Shown: positions 1 to 8,856, counted from the stretch's first letter. The stretch: 61,898 nucleotides of DNA from an uncultured Alphaproteobacteria bacterium (GCA_944392205.1 CALXVV010000026.1:1-61898), one strand, 5' to 3'. Notes: a model not told the origin generated them from the letters alone. Made by a program: numbers and translations.

Positions 1-38
1 GAGAACAACAATTATTAACAAACTAAAATAGAAATTAC

Positions 39-986
39 ATGACTAGAAGATTAACACCTGAAGGTAAAACTCTCCAGTCGATGCTTCAGCCAATTACAAA
101 AAAATGGCTGTACGGAGAGCTTCAGCAAAACAACAAAATCCCTGAAGAAAGAATCTTCGCAGTCGACAGCATCGAAACCAATATCTATGCCACTTGGCAT
201 AAAGACTGCCTTGAGGAAATGAGAAAAGAGAAGCTGCACCTGAGTGTGCCGGAGCTTTTTGCTCAAGTCTCTGATCCCAAGGTCAGCGTCATTCAGGCAC
301 TGAAATTGGCGAGAAGATTTTACACCAATAAAAATTTTGCCGCCCGGCAGAAGCATATTGGAAAAATGATTTCAAAAATCCAGCGCTTGGCAGACAAAGA
401 AAAGGCATTCTATCAGCAGACCATAGAGTTGATGAAAAAGGTTTCCCCAATAGAGGCCATCAAGACGATTGCTGACCGGCTTGGAAAAGAGGACAAGAAA
501 GACGCCGAGGACTTGCTCTACACCAGACAGAGTCTCAAGCACATCAGAGTGCTGATCTCTCTAGGTTACAAGCCTTCAGTACACGAGTTGTACCAGGCTT
601 TGGAGCCAAGATTCGCTGCCAACAGTGATTTGTACCAGAGACAAATCAATCTTGTGCTAAGTACCTACACGGAAGGACAGGATGTACCGGCAGACATCAA
701 AGATGTTTGCTTTGAGTTTATCAAAGAAAGTATCCCCAAAGCCGGATACTTTCACGCCAATCTGATTGAATACATTTTCAAAAATGACTCAATCAGCGAA
801 AGAGCCTTCCGCCTGTTCCTCGATGTTGAGAAATACATCAAAGAACAAGGCATGAGTATCTTGGTATACTCCAAAGCCAAGAAATTGGCAGATGCTCTCG
901 GACTTGAGGGAAAAAAGATTTCTGAGCTTTCGGATTCGGAAATGAATATCCTGAAGTTGGTAGAAATCTTTAATCCCAACAAATAG
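39..986 (+). CDS. Orphan hypothetical protein, 315 aa
   Basis: I do not recognise a family. The product is highly charged, Lys/Glu-rich and looks mostly alpha-helical, with no signal peptide or membrane segment, so it is probably cytoplasmic. The ATG follows an AT-rich leader containing ATTATTAAC and has no Shine-Dalgarno sequence, a pattern shared with several other orphan genes in this window. It stands alone on the plus strand and ends at a strong hairpin facing the convergent fmt gene. Its promoter would lie off the left edge. The unbroken 315-codon frame and the terminator placed right after the stop support a real gene; the function is unknown. Confidence 0.75.
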   Translation: MTRRLTPEGKTLQSMLQPITKKWLYGELQQNNKIPEERIFAVDSIETNIYATWHKDCLEEMRKEKLHLSVPELFAQVSDPKVSVIQALKLARRFYTNKNFAARQKHIGKMISKIQRLADKEKAFYQQTIELMKKVSPIEAIKTIADRLGKEDKKDAEDLLYTRQSLKHIRVLISLGYKPSVHELYQALEPRFAANSDLYQRQINLVLSTYTEGQDVPADIKDVCFEFIKESIPKAGYFHANLIEYIFKNDSISERAFRLFLDVEKYIKEQGMSILVYSKAKKLADALGLEGKKISELSDSEMNILKLVEIFNPNK

Positions 987-992
987 ACGACG

Positions 993-1024
993 AACCCCGC
1001 ATTTTCATATGCGGGGTTTCTCGT
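993..1024. terminator. Rho-independent terminator between convergent genes
   Basis: A 10-bp perfect stem AACCCCGCAT / ATGCGGGGTT (993-1002 / 1009-1018) with a 6-nt loop is followed on the plus strand by a T-rich stretch. It ends the 315-aa gene and lies just past the stop of fmt. Confidence 0.85.
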
Positions 1025-1026
1025 TT

Positions 1027-1926
1027 TTATAAGCAAGAGGCGAAATGATACCCTTTTAAAAACTCGCCGATCGGCATTGCTTTTTTGCCCTGGCGCTGAA
1101 TCTCCAAGACCTCAAGCGCCCCCTCTTTGCAAGCAATCTTCAAACCCTCACCCGGCAAAATCTCTCCGGGCTTAGCACTCCCCGGCGCCACTTTTGCCCG
1201 CAAGATTTTAAAACGCTCTCCCTCATACTCAAAATAGCAGCCCGGATATGGGTTAAAAGCCCTGATTTTGCGCTCCAAAACTTGCGCCGGCTGATTGAAG
1301 TCAATTTTTGCCTCAGCCTTGTCTATCTTGGCGGCGTAGGTCACCAAGCTTTCATCTTGCGGTTGAGGTGTGATGTTTTTGATATTGCTCAAAACTTCCA
1401 CAATCAACTTAGCCCCAAGCTCCGCCATTGCATCATGCAAAGAACCGCCGGTTGTGTTCTCATCAATCTTAATCTCGCCTTTTTTATACATAGCCCCGGC
1501 ATCCAAAGCCTCCACCACCTGCATGATGGTGATTCCGGTTTTATTATCACCGGCCTCGATTGCTCTTTGGATGGGCGCAGCCCCTCGCCACCTTGGCAAG
1601 AGAGAACCATGCACATTCAAACACCCCAAGGGAAAAGCCTCAATCACCGCCTTTGGCAAAATAAGGCCATATGCGGCCACAACAGAGATATCGGCGTGGA
1701 GTGCAGCAAATTTTTCTTGCTCCTCGGACGTACGTAAAGTTTTTGGCGTACGGACCTCTATCCCCTTGCTTTCGGCAAAAACCTGCACCGGAGATTTAAT
1801 AATTTTCTGCCCGCGTCCGGCTTCTTTTGGTGCCTGACAATAAACACACACCACATCATGATGTTTGCACAAAGCTTCCAAAGTCGGCACAGCAAAGTCC
1901 GGCGTTCCCAAAAACACAATTTTCAT
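1027..1926 (-). CDS. fmt: Methionyl-tRNA formyltransferase
   Basis: Transfers a formyl group from 10-formyl-tetrahydrofolate to the initiator Met-tRNA in the cytoplasm. The 299-aa product has the N-terminal FLGTPDFAVPTLEAL segment, the catalytic Asn104-x-His106 within NVHGSLLPRWRGAAPIQ, and Asp142 in the LDAGAMY segment, followed by the smaller C-terminal OB-like domain (about 205-299). Length is close to the usual 310 aa. It is the last gene of the minus-strand run nrdR-nusB-def-fmt and starts 1 nt after the def stop, so the two are almost certainly co-transcribed. Pairing with def makes sense because the two enzymes add and remove the same formyl group. Confidence 0.96.
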   Translation of the reverse strand: MKIVFLGTPDFAVPTLEALCKHHDVVCVYCQAPKEAGRGQKIIKSPVQVFAESKGIEVRTPKTLRTSEEQEKFAALHADISVVAAYGLILPKAVIEAFPLGCLNVHGSLLPRWRGAAPIQRAIEAGDNKTGITIMQVVEALDAGAMYKKGEIKIDENTTGGSLHDAMAELGAKLIVEVLSNIKNITPQPQDESLVTYAAKIDKAEAKIDFNQPAQVLERKIRAFNPYPGCYFEYEGERFKILRAKVAPGSAKPGEILPGEGLKIACKEGALEVLEIQRQGKKAMPIGEFLKGYHFASCL

Positions 1927-1927
1927 A

Positions 1928-2446
1928 TTATTTAATGCCTTTTTCTTTTCTGTTTTTTTCCAGCTTTTTCACCAGCATTTGTCGCTTAAGCCGGCTCAAA
2001 TGGTCAATATACAAAATCCCGTCCAAATGGTCCAACTCATGCTGAGCCGCCACCGCCAAAAAGCCTTCGGCCAAAAGCTCACAAGCTTTGCCGTCATAAT
2101 CAAGGTAACTGATTTTAACACTGGCCGGGCGCTCCACCTCTGCCCTCAGCTCCGGCAAAGACAAACATCCCTCCTCGCAAACCTCTGTTTCATCAGATTT
2201 CCAAATGATTTCCGGGTTCACCATATACAAAGGCTGCGGCTCCTCACCCTCATGGGCAATATCAATCACCACCATCCTTTTAGAAACCCCGACCTGCGGT
2301 GCGGCCAGACCACACCCGTTGTCGGCATACATTGTCTCCAACATATCATCTAAAAAACGGCGCAGATTATCATCAACCTTTTCGACCTTCTCGGCCTTTT
2401 TTTTGAGGATCGGATGCGGATATTCATATAATTTAAGTTTTGCCAT
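1928..2446 (-). CDS. def: Peptide deformylase
   Basis: Removes the formyl group from the N-terminal Met of new proteins. All three family motifs are present: GCGLAAPQ (residues 44-51), EGCLSLP (92-98, metal ligand Cys94) and QHELDH (135-140, ligands His136 and His140, catalytic Glu137). The product is 172 aa from the ATG at 2446; an in-frame GTG three codons upstream (2455) is possible but adds nothing conserved. No strong Shine-Dalgarno is visible, which fits translational coupling to nusB, whose stop lies 21 nt upstream. It is followed directly by fmt. Confidence 0.96.
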   Translation of the reverse strand: MAKLKLYEYPHPILKKKAEKVEKVDDNLRRFLDDMLETMYADNGCGLAAPQVGVSKRMVVIDIAHEGEEPQPLYMVNPEIIWKSDETEVCEEGCLSLPELRAEVERPASVKISYLDYDGKACELLAEGFLAVAAQHELDHLDGILYIDHLSRLKRQMLVKKLEKNRKEKGIK

Positions 2447-2467
2447 TTTGCACACACACCATCAAAC

Positions 2468-2971
2468 TTATTTACCTAACGGGCGAATTTCTTTTGCAAT
2501 CTGGTCAAGCAAAGCATTCACCATCTTGGGCTCGTTTTTAGCAAAGAAAGCATAAGCCAAATCAACATATTCTTTGACAATAACAGCGGCATCAACATCT
2601 GTTGTATGCACCAACTCATAAGCGGCACAAAGCAGCAAAGCCCGCAAGGTTCCGTCAAAACGGTCAAAAGACCAACCCTCGCGCAGATAATGTGCCAAAG
2701 ATCTCTCAAGTTGCTCTTTTTCTTTATGCACACCGCGGGTAAGCTCGGCAAAATAAGAAGTATCCATCTGCTCGACTTCAACGAGTTCTTCTTTTTGCTC
2801 AAACTCGGTACTTTCATCGTCAATCACATAGCGGCCGACCTCACCGTTGATAAAATCTTTAATCACCTCATCAACCGAGAGCTGCCCGAACTCAATCATA
2901 TAAGTAGCCTGCACGGCGGCCAGACGCGCGGCAGATTTCATCCTGATTTTTTCTGAAACAAATTTTGCCAT
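2468..2971 (-). CDS. nusB: Transcription antitermination factor NusB
   Basis: Binds boxA RNA with NusE/S10 in rRNA antitermination. The 167-aa product has the N-terminal RMKSAARLAAVQATY helix and the C-terminal family segment running from FDGTLRALLLCAAYEL through AVIVKEYVDLAYAFF to PKMVNALLDQIAKE. It is a little longer than usual because of an acidic Glu-rich linker around residues 50-70. Its start codon overlaps the nrdR stop by one base (TAATG), so translation is probably coupled. In most alphaproteobacteria the riboflavin genes lie just before nusB; they are absent here. Confidence 0.93.
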   Translation of the reverse strand: MAKFVSEKIRMKSAARLAAVQATYMIEFGQLSVDEVIKDFINGEVGRYVIDDESTEFEQKEELVEVEQMDTSYFAELTRGVHKEKEQLERSLAHYLREGWSFDRFDGTLRALLLCAAYELVHTTDVDAAVIVKEYVDLAYAFFAKNEPKMVNALLDQIAKEIRPLGK

Positions 2972-3447
2972 TAGTTTTCATCTCCTTTAGGCTTAGCCAT
3001 TCTATCAATAGTCTCCACAAAATCTTCAAAATCGCTGACCTCTTTAAAATCCCTATAAACAGAAGCAAAGCGGATATAAGCGATATGATCAAGGGTTGAG
3101 AGTGCTTCCATAACATATTCGCCGATTTGAGTAGATGTCACCTCAGCCTCACCAGAGGCCTCCAAACGGCGTTGGATGGAGTTAACCACCTTTTCCACCC
3201 TCTCTGAGCTGACCGGCCGTTTGCGCACTGCCAAATAGATAGAACGCGCCAACTTATCGCGGTCAAACATAACCTTCTCGCCGTTTTTCTTAACCACAAT
3301 CAAATCACGCAACTGCACCCGCTCAAAAGTCGTAAACCTTGAGCCGCACTCAGAGCATTCTCTCCTACGCCTGATGGCGGTGTTGTCATCGGTGTCGCGA
3401 GAGTCTTTAACCTGCGTATCATCACATCCGCAAAACGGGCATTTCAT
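2971..3447 (-). CDS. nrdR: Transcriptional repressor NrdR
   Basis: Zinc-ribbon and ATP-cone repressor of ribonucleotide reductase genes. The 158-aa product starts with the [15 protein letters not shown] zinc ribbon, with the second Cys pair in [13 protein letters not shown], followed by the ATP-cone domain (about 48-138: [16 protein letters not shown] onward). Length is typical (about 150-160 aa). The start is fixed by the universal MxCPxC beginning. It lies 5 bp after the murF stop and overlaps nusB by 1 bp, placing it in the murF-nrdR-nusB-def-fmt transcript. Confidence 0.97.
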   Translation of the reverse strand: MKCPFCGCDDTQVKDSRDTDDNTAIRRRRECSECGSRFTTFERVQLRDLIVVKKNGEKVMFDRDKLARSIYLAVRKRPVSSERVEKVVNSIQRRLEASGEAEVTSTQIGEYVMEALSTLDHIAYIRFASVYRDFKEVSDFEDFVETIDRMAKPKGDEN

Positions 3448-3452
3448 AGATT

Positions 3453-4775
3453 TTACTTTCCTTTTTCCAGCAACGCATCAGTCACCTGATACATTTTTGA
3501 AGAATACCTTGCCCCTTTTATAAGGACAATATCATTATTTTGCAAGAGCTTATTTATAAGAAAATCATCCAAACCATCCTTATTTTCAAAATAATACTGC
3601 TCTTTTTCTTTTGGCAGCTGGGCCAACATATCTTTCATTTCAGGACAAACCCCGATAACAATATCAATGGTGCTGGTTGCCAAAACTTTTCCGATTTCCT
3701 CATGTCTGGCCTTGGAGGTCTCTCCAAGCTCGGCCATTTTGCCAAGCACCACAATCTTGCGCCCTTTTGCCGGCGTGTTGCTCAAAGTCTCAATTGCGAT
3801 TTTCATAGCCTCCGGCTGGCCCGAATAGCTGTCATCAATCAAGGTATAGGTCCCGCCACCGGGGAGCTTTAAAACATACTTGGCCCCTCTCCCAGGCAAG
3901 GCCCCAAAGCCTGATAAATATTCAGCTGCTGCTTTAACATCGAGCCCCAAGACATTGATAAGAGTCAAAACACACCAGGCGTTATAATAATTGTGCTCTC
4001 CCTTATCTTGTAAATTAAGTTCCACATCCGGATGATTTTCTTTACCGAATTTTACAACCCTGGCACCGTTTTCAAGCGCTCTTTTTTCAAGCAGAGAGGC
4101 AAAATTCGTATCCTCATTGATGATGGCTAAGCCCCCTTTTTTAAGATGTTTGAAAATCTCGGCTTTTGCCTCGGCAATCCCCTCAAAATTTGGAAAAAAT
4201 TCAATATGCATCGGGTAAACATTGGTAACAATGGCAACATCAGGCTCAACATAAGAAACCAAATTTTCAATTTCGCCTTTGGCACTCATGCCCATTTCAA
4301 TCACGGCATAGTCAGCGCTCATATCAATATTGCATAAAGTCGCCGGCACCCCGATATGATTGTTAAAATTGCCGCTGGTTGCATAGACTTTGCCAAATTT
4401 AGAAAGAGCAAATTTTATTTCTTCTTTGGTAGTTGTCTTGCCGGCACTACCGGTCAAGCCAATAACAATCCCCTTAAACAAGGAACGATTATAAGCTCCG
4501 ATTTGTCCATAGGCTTTTATTGTATCGGAAACAACAATCTGACGGTTTTCAGGCACGCCTTCAACCAAGTGGTCAACAATAGCCAAATTAGCACCTTTTG
4601 TTAAAACATCGGCGACAAACAGATGCCCGTCATTTTTCTCACCCTTAATGGCTATAAACAAATCACCTTCTTTGGCAATTCGGCTGTCAGTCACGACATT
4701 AACAATGTCCGTGTCAACAACTTTTGAAGAAGAATGTACAACTTCACACAATTTTTGAGAATTTATTTTTTGCAT
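3453..4775 (-). CDS. murF: UDP-N-acetylmuramoyl-tripeptide--D-alanyl-D-alanine ligase
   Basis: Adds D-Ala-D-Ala to the UDP-MurNAc-tripeptide, the last cytoplasmic step of peptidoglycan precursor synthesis. The 440-aa product has the Mur ligase order: N-terminal UDP-binding domain (about 1-100, with VTDSR and GDLFIAIKG), the ATP loop [13 protein letters not shown] (106-118), the [10 protein letters not shown] and [10 protein letters not shown] segments, and a C-terminal domain with [13 protein letters not shown]. MurF rather than MurE is indicated by NFNNHIGVP and DDSYSGQP. It sits outside any dcw cell-wall cluster, at the head of the nrdR-nusB run, which is an unusual place. The gene begins a divergent pair with the lipoprotein gene at 4941. 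Confidence 0.95.
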   Translation of the reverse strand: MQKINSQKLCEVVHSSSKVVDTDIVNVVTDSRIAKEGDLFIAIKGEKNDGHLFVADVLTKGANLAIVDHLVEGVPENRQIVVSDTIKAYGQIGAYNRSLFKGIVIGLTGSAGKTTTKEEIKFALSKFGKVYATSGNFNNHIGVPATLCNIDMSADYAVIEMGMSAKGEIENLVSYVEPDVAIVTNVYPMHIEFFPNFEGIAEAKAEIFKHLKKGGLAIINEDTNFASLLEKRALENGARVVKFGKENHPDVELNLQDKGEHNYYNAWCVLTLINVLGLDVKAAAEYLSGFGALPGRGAKYVLKLPGGGTYTLIDDSYSGQPEAMKIAIETLSNTPAKGRKIVVLGKMAELGETSKARHEEIGKVLATSTIDIVIGVCPEMKDMLAQLPKEKEQYYFENKDGLDDFLINKLLQNNDIVLIKGARYSSKMYQVTDALLEKGK

Positions 4776-4940
4776 TCATCAGCTCCATCAAGCAACAAAT
4801 TGCAGAGTTTATACCACAAAAAAGCTAAAAAATCATTTACTTTTTTTCACTTGAAAACAAAGACAAAAACTGCTAACTTCTTTTTATAGAATAAAATTTT
4901 TATACCTAACCTTATGTTTAACTATTAAAACTTTTGCACC

Positions 4941-5633
4941 ATGAAAAAACTTCTTGTTTTGGTGCTTGCCATCGGGATGATGACAAGTTGCTACCAATCG
5001 ATTGACGAGCCCATCACCGGCACCAACTACGTAATCACCTCTGCCAAAGTCGACGGCCGCTTGGTCTACGGAGTCAAAGACAACGCCGGCACGGAGCTCA
5101 TCGCCCCGCAGTTCATCGCCAAACCGAGCTTCAAGAACAACACGCTGCTCGGCCAAAAAGACGCTCAGCTTTACCTCTACGACGGAAAGGGCGCCCTGCT
5201 CTGTGAAACGGGCTTCAAGACCATCAACCGGGAAAACGCTGAATACTTTACGGCCCGAGACGCGGCGGAGAACTACCTGATTTTTCCGGCGACCAAAGTT
5301 GTCATCAGCGGCTACAGCAAAGCCGTTGTCGGCCCCGATGAGGTCCTGTTCCAAAAGGGCGAACTCTGCGGTGTCAAAGACAAAGCCGGCAAAGAGCTTG
5401 TTGCGGCCGAATACGAGAGCATTCTCAAAGTAAGCCAAGACAAAGAATACTTCTACCTGGCCAAGGTCAAGGATAAGTCGCAGTGGAAAAAGATTGGCGC
5501 AGACGGTAAGGTTTTGAAAAACCTTTCCAAGTGGCAGGCAGACAGAATCAAAGCTGATGCAAAGAAGAACGGATACGCCTTCGGAGATGAGACCTTAGGC
5601 GGTGTAACCGTTAAAAATCTCAAGGCTTACTAG
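4941..5633 (+). CDS. Lipoprotein with two WG-like repeats
   Basis: The 230-aa product has a lipoprotein signal: MKK, a hydrophobic stretch, then the lipobox MTSC with acylated Cys17, so it is probably anchored in an outer or inner membrane facing the periplasm. Two segments resemble WG beta-repeats and lie exactly 100 residues apart: YGVKDNAGTELIAPQF (43-58) and CGVKDKAGKELVAAEY (143-158). The mature part is rich in beta-type sequence. The coding region is more GC-rich (many GCC, GGC, CTC codons) than the region just upstream. It has no Shine-Dalgarno sequence, stands alone between murF and glyA on the opposite strand, and has its own terminator. Function unknown; it looks like an inserted accessory gene. 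Confidence 0.8.
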   Translation: MKKLLVLVLAIGMMTSCYQSIDEPITGTNYVITSAKVDGRLVYGVKDNAGTELIAPQFIAKPSFKNNTLLGQKDAQLYLYDGKGALLCETGFKTINRENAEYFTARDAAENYLIFPATKVVISGYSKAVVGPDEVLFQKGELCGVKDKAGKELVAAEYESILKVSQDKEYFYLAKVKDKSQWKKIGADGKVLKNLSKWQADRIKADAKKNGYAFGDETLGGVTVKNLKAY

Positions 5634-5652
5634 CCTTAAGATGCTAAAAGAC

Positions 5653-5690
5653 AAAGCCGTAATCTTTGATGATTACGGCTTTGTTTTTAT
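5653..5690. terminator. Rho-independent terminator
   Basis: A 12-bp perfect stem AAAGCCGTAATC / GATTACGGCTTT (5653-5664 / 5671-5682) with a 6-nt loop, then GTTTTTATT. It ends the lipoprotein gene and lies just beyond the convergent glyA stop, so it could serve both. Confidence 0.85.
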
Positions 5691-5693
5691 TGC

Positions 5694-6947
5694 TTAGTAG
5701 ATAGGAAATTTCTGACACAAAGCCACAACTTTTTGTGCTGTCTCGGCAATTACTTTTTCCTGCGTGCCGACAGATATGGCATCTATCACATCGGCAATCC
5801 AGTTACCGATAAGCTCAAATTCAGCTTCCTTAAATCCGCGGGTTGTTCCGGCCGGTGTCCCCACTCTGATACCCGATGTGATTTTGGGCGGCATCGGATC
5901 AAACGGAATAGCATTTTTATTGCAAGTAATTTTAGCTTTATCAAGAGCGGTTGCCACAACATCACCGGTTACGTTTTTAGGCCGCAAATCAACCAACAAT
6001 AAATGAGTATCCGTCCCGCCGGAAACTAAGTTAAGCCCTCTTTTTTGCAGAGTTTCGCCCAAAACCTTGGCATTTTTCAAGACTTGTGCGGCATATTCCT
6101 TGAACTGAGGCGTCAAATCCTCCTTAAAGCAGACAGCCTTGGCTGCAATCACATGCATCAACGGTCCGCCTTGTGTCCCTGGGAAAATGGCGGAGTTTAT
6201 TTTTTTTGCAATTTCCTCGTTATTGGTCAAGATCATTCCGCCGCGAGGCCCGCGCAAAGTTTTATGCGTTGTTGTGGTAACCACATCGGCCCAAAAAAGA
6301 GGATTCGGATGTACACCGCCGGCCACAAGACCGGCAAAATGTGCCATATCCACCATCAAATAAGCATGAACTTTGTCGGCAATAGCTCTAAACTTTGCAA
6401 AATCAATTTGGCGCGGATAAGCAGAGCCGCCGGCAATAATTAATTTTGGTTGATGTTCTAATGCAAGTTTTTCGACCTGTTCATAATCAATCAACCCGCT
6501 ATCTTTGCATACGCCATAAGAAACGGCATTGAGCCATTTGCCGGAAATTGAAACTTTGGCTCCGTGGGTCAAGTGGCCGCCGGCATCAAGGCTCATACCC
6601 AAGATTGTGTCATGAGGCTGAAGCAAAGCGACATAAACAGCGGTATTGGCCTGGCTGCCGGAATGGGGCTGAACATTGACAAACTTGCAGTCAAACAACT
6701 GTTTTGCTCTCTCAATAGCCAAATTTTCAACCACATCAACAAATTCACAGCCATGATAATAGCGTCGCCCTGAATAGCCCTCGGCATATTTATTGGTAAG
6801 AATGGAGCCCTGAGCTTCCAAGACCGCTTTTGAAACAATATTTTCAGAAGCAATAAGTTCAATTTGATTTTGCTGGCGATTAAGTTCATCTTCAATCGCC
6901 TTAAAGATTTGCGGATCTTCCTGCTTCAAATTTTCTGTAAAATCCAT
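5694..6947 (-). CDS. glyA: Serine hydroxymethyltransferase
   Basis: PLP enzyme interconverting serine and glycine and charging tetrahydrofolate with one-carbon units. The 417-aa product has the family hallmarks: [15 protein letters not shown] (29-43), the [15 protein letters not shown] segment, [20 protein letters not shown], and the PLP-binding lysine 229 in [14 protein letters not shown]. Length is normal. It follows rpiB after a 9-bp gap with TTTTCCTCCTAT (an AGGAGG-type site on the minus strand) before the ATG, so rpiB-glyA form an operon. In many alphaproteobacteria nrdR follows glyA directly; here a lipoprotein gene and murF lie in between. Confidence 0.98.
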   Translation of the reverse strand: MDFTENLKQEDPQIFKAIEDELNRQQNQIELIASENIVSKAVLEAQGSILTNKYAEGYSGRRYYHGCEFVDVVENLAIERAKQLFDCKFVNVQPHSGSQANTAVYVALLQPHDTILGMSLDAGGHLTHGAKVSISGKWLNAVSYGVCKDSGLIDYEQVEKLALEHQPKLIIAGGSAYPRQIDFAKFRAIADKVHAYLMVDMAHFAGLVAGGVHPNPLFWADVVTTTTHKTLRGPRGGMILTNNEEIAKKINSAIFPGTQGGPLMHVIAAKAVCFKEDLTPQFKEYAAQVLKNAKVLGETLQKRGLNLVSGGTDTHLLLVDLRPKNVTGDVVATALDKAKITCNKNAIPFDPMPPKITSGIRVGTPAGTTRGFKEAEFELIGNWIADVIDAISVGTQEKVIAETAQKVVALCQKFPIY

Positions 6948-6956
6948 ATTTTCCTC

Positions 6957-7385
6957 CTATTCATCCAATTCGCCGATTCTGCGCAAGTGCCTACCACCCT
7001 CAAACTCGGCCTTAAGGAAAGCATCAAGATATGATACGACATCTTCAAATTTTTGGGTTCTACCGCCAAAGACAACGATATTTGCATTATTGTGTTGTTT
7101 AGCCAAACGAGCAACTTCTGCATTATAAAGAAGAGCGGCACGGATTCCTTTAACTCTGTTAGCAGCAATAGAGATACCGATTCCCGTTCCGCAGATAAGG
7201 ATTCCCAGATCTGCTTGTTTATTCAAGATGGCATCTGTCATCTTGCGAGCGATAAGAGGATAATCGCAAGACTCGGTTGAGTGCGTTCCCAAATCTTGCA
7301 AGTTAATACCTTTTTTTGCATAATATTCAATCAGTTGCTCTTTGAGTTCAAATCCGCCATGATCTGAGGCGATTGCAATATTCAT
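6957..7385 (-). CDS. rpiB: Ribose-5-phosphate isomerase B
   Basis: Interconverts ribose 5-phosphate and ribulose 5-phosphate in the pentose phosphate pathway. The product is 142 aa from the ATG at 7385, chosen over a longer frame because an AAAGGGG Shine-Dalgarno lies 8 nt upstream and because the family begins at MNIAIASDHGGFELK. The catalytic Cys is in ILICGTGIGISIAANR, and the phosphate-binding HNNANIVVFGGR segment is present. First gene of the rpiB-glyA operon, divergent from the tRNA pair. Confidence 0.96.
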   Translation of the reverse strand: MNIAIASDHGGFELKEQLIEYYAKKGINLQDLGTHSTESCDYPLIARKMTDAILNKQADLGILICGTGIGISIAANRVKGIRAALLYNAEVARLAKQHNNANIVVFGGRTQKFEDVVSYLDAFLKAEFEGGRHLRRIGELDE

Positions 7386-7470
7386 GATACAAACCCCTTT
7401 TCTATTTTTACAACTTTTGCCATCATATAACAAAGTTGTGATAAAAAAACATATTTTTTAAAAAAATGTA

Positions 7471-7500
7471 TTGACGTGGGAAAAAATTATTGTATATATA
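7471..7500 (+). promoter_or_regulatory. Sigma70-type promoter of the tRNA pair
   Basis: A -35 box TTGACG (7471-7476) and a TATATA -10 box (7493-7498 with a 16-nt spacer, or 7495-7500 with 18) in a very AT-rich stretch, about 30 nt ahead of tRNA-Cys. Confidence 0.7.
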
Positions 7501-7530
7501 GAGGCACCGATTGAGAGACGGTAACCGAAC

Positions 7531-7605
7531 GGCCGGTTGGCAGAGTGGCTCATGCAGAGGACTGCAAATCCTTGTACATCGGTTCAATTCCGGTACCGGC
7601 CTCCA
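7531..7605 (+). tRNA. tRNA-Cys (anticodon GCA), CCA encoded
   Basis: The acceptor stem GGCCGGT (7531-7537) pairs with ACCGGCC (7595-7601). The discriminator base is T7602, as expected for cysteine tRNA, followed by an encoded CCA (7603-7605). The anticodon loop CTGCAAA reads GCA between AGGA and TCCT arms. It sits 21 bp before tRNA-Asn and shares its promoter and terminator. Confidence 0.97.
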
Positions 7606-7626
7606 AGATAAAATACCGTATATTAT

Positions 7627-7701
7627 TCCGGCTTAGCTCAGCGGTAGAGCAATCGGCTGTTAACCGATCGGTCGCCTGTTCGAATCAGGCAGCCGGAGCC
7701 A
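7627..7701 (+). tRNA. tRNA-Asn (anticodon GTT), CCA encoded
   Basis: The acceptor stem TCCGGCT (7627-7633) pairs with AGCCGGA (7691-7697). G7698 is the discriminator and CCA is encoded (7699-7701). The anticodon loop CTGTTAA lies in an ATCGG/CCGAT stem. Second gene of a Cys-Asn tRNA operon. Confidence 0.97.
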
Positions 7702-7706
7702 AAAAG

Positions 7707-7738
7707 AAACCACCCTTCTGAGGGTGGTTTTTTTTGTC
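7707..7738 (+). terminator. Terminator of the tRNA operon
   Basis: A 10-bp stem AAACCACCCT / AGGGTGGTTT (7707-7716 / 7721-7730) with a TCTG loop, running into a long T tract. Confidence 0.9.
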
Positions 7739-7810
7739 TCCTTGCGGCCTGACGAACAGGCGAAACATAAGTTGACATTGTCGCGTAGCAACAAAATATA
7801 TATATACAAC

Positions 7811-7845
7811 AAAACCCTGTTACCTCAAAGCAACAGGGTTTTATT
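7811..7845. terminator. Bidirectional-looking terminator
   Basis: An 11-bp stem AAAACCCTGTT / AACAGGGTTTT (7811-7821 / 7832-7842). It lies directly after the stop of the minus-strand 259-aa gene; its T tracts are short in both directions. Confidence 0.7.
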
Positions 7846-7853
7846 GATGAGAT

Positions 7854-8633
7854 CTAACTCAGCATCCGGACTTCTATAGTGTCCATATCCGAATTATAGC
7901 GAACAGTCATTCCATCCCAAACAATAGGTTTCTGGCGGCTTGCTAAAGGGAGCTCCCGGGTAAAGAACTCTCCGGAAACATTGGTTTGCACATTAGTCCC
8001 CGTCCGATAATAAACACCGAGATTAAAGCAGTTAACAACGTACTCTTGGAAACCATCGCCACATTTCTCCCGCACCAACACGCCGACAAACATCAAAGAC
8101 GAATTGCCGAATATCCTGGGCAACATCTGGATTGGATCGATGTTGTAGGATTCTTGAAGCATTTCTTTGATTTTTTTAAGCTTCAAATTATTTGCCGGAA
8201 TGAGCAGTTTTTCGCCCATAAAATTGCTCACTTGCACAAACTCCCTGCGCAAGGGGCGAATTTTCTGAGCAATCGGAGCCTCTAGAGGATTGCCGAACAC
8301 TCGCCTGGGAACATTGGCCACAACCGGTTCAGCCGTTTTATTGACGACGACGGCTGTTGCACGCACCATCCAGTTTTCAGAAACATACCTTCCCGCAATC
8401 GGAACCGCCACCCACATATAGTACTTGTGGTACTGCTTGAAAACAAGCTCTCGGCAAATTTGCCCGCCTCTTTTCTCCTCCAAATAGAAATCCTCCTTGC
8501 AGGTAAGTTCCCGCAGAGTCATCTTATAAGGAGCATAATCAATGTCTTGCCCCTCTAAGAAGCGGATAGCCTCAGCTTCGGAGAAAACCTTCACTTGTTT
8601 CAGCTGCTGAGCAGATTGTACAAATGCATTCAT
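7854..8633 (-). CDS. Orphan hypothetical protein, 259 aa
   Basis: No family recognised. The product has no signal peptide or clear membrane segment. The C-terminal half (residues 170-259) is rich in beta-type sequence (SSLMFVGVLV, YVVNCFNLGVYY), and the middle holds a Lys-rich helix (LKLKKIKEML). The ATG is preceded by an AT-rich leader with TTATTAAC and no Shine-Dalgarno sequence, like the other orphan genes here. It is monocistronic, with a hairpin after the stop. Confidence 0.72.
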   Translation of the reverse strand: MNAFVQSAQQLKQVKVFSEAEAIRFLEGQDIDYAPYKMTLRELTCKEDFYLEEKRGGQICRELVFKQYHKYYMWVAVPIAGRYVSENWMVRATAVVVNKTAEPVVANVPRRVFGNPLEAPIAQKIRPLRREFVQVSNFMGEKLLIPANNLKLKKIKEMLQESYNIDPIQMLPRIFGNSSLMFVGVLVREKCGDGFQEYVVNCFNLGVYYRTGTNVQTNVSGEFFTRELPLASRQKPIVWDGMTVRYNSDMDTIEVRMLS

Positions 8634-8744
8634 AATAAACAGAAATTTAGAGAGTTAATAACTTTAATTTTGCCGCACCATAGCACCTGATAAGCTGAAA
8701 AGCAAGTACAAATAAATCATTACATTTTTGTTCATTTTGTCTAT

Positions 8745-8772
8745 TGACCAAAGAAAAAAAATATGGTACTAA
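8745..8772 (+). promoter_or_regulatory. Sigma70-type promoter for the 71-aa gene
   Basis: TTGACC (8745-8750), 16-nt spacer, TACTAA (8767-8772). Transcription from about 8779 would give an 85-nt leader that contains the candidate pseudoknot at 8820-8856. Confidence 0.55.
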
Positions 8773-8819
8773 TGATGCCATCAGAAAATATTTTTATAAC
8801 AGTAATTTTATCAATTAAA

Positions 8820-8856
8820 AGAGGCACCGGACTAAACAAACCTCTCTAAAATCCGG
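8820..8856 (+). promoter_or_regulatory. Candidate H-type pseudoknot in the 5' leader
   Basis: Two interleaved helices can form. AGAGG (8820-8824) pairs with CCTCT (8841-8845), and CCGGA (8827-8831) inside that loop pairs with TCCGG (8852-8856) downstream. The connecting strand CTAAAA is A-rich, as in compact ligand-binding pseudoknots. The 3' strand of the second helix runs into GGA, the only Shine-Dalgarno-like bases before the ATG at 8864, so folding could hide the start site. The topology resembles a small riboswitch, but the loop sequences do not match any class I can name, and helices this short can arise by chance. Confidence 0.35.

Noticed and set aside
4884..5438. 184-aa minus-strand frame opposite the lipoprotein gene
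   Set aside because: GC-rich shadow; the plus-strand frame has signal peptide, repeats and terminator.
7386..7433. N-terminal extension of rpiB
   Set aside because: The 16 extra codons precede the Shine-Dalgarno of the conserved start and show no family similarity.
8820..8856. Calling the leader a preQ1-I riboswitch
   Set aside because: The P1 helix AGAGG/CCTCT is the same as in known examples, but the loop and tail consensus is absent and the downstream gene is not a queuosine gene.
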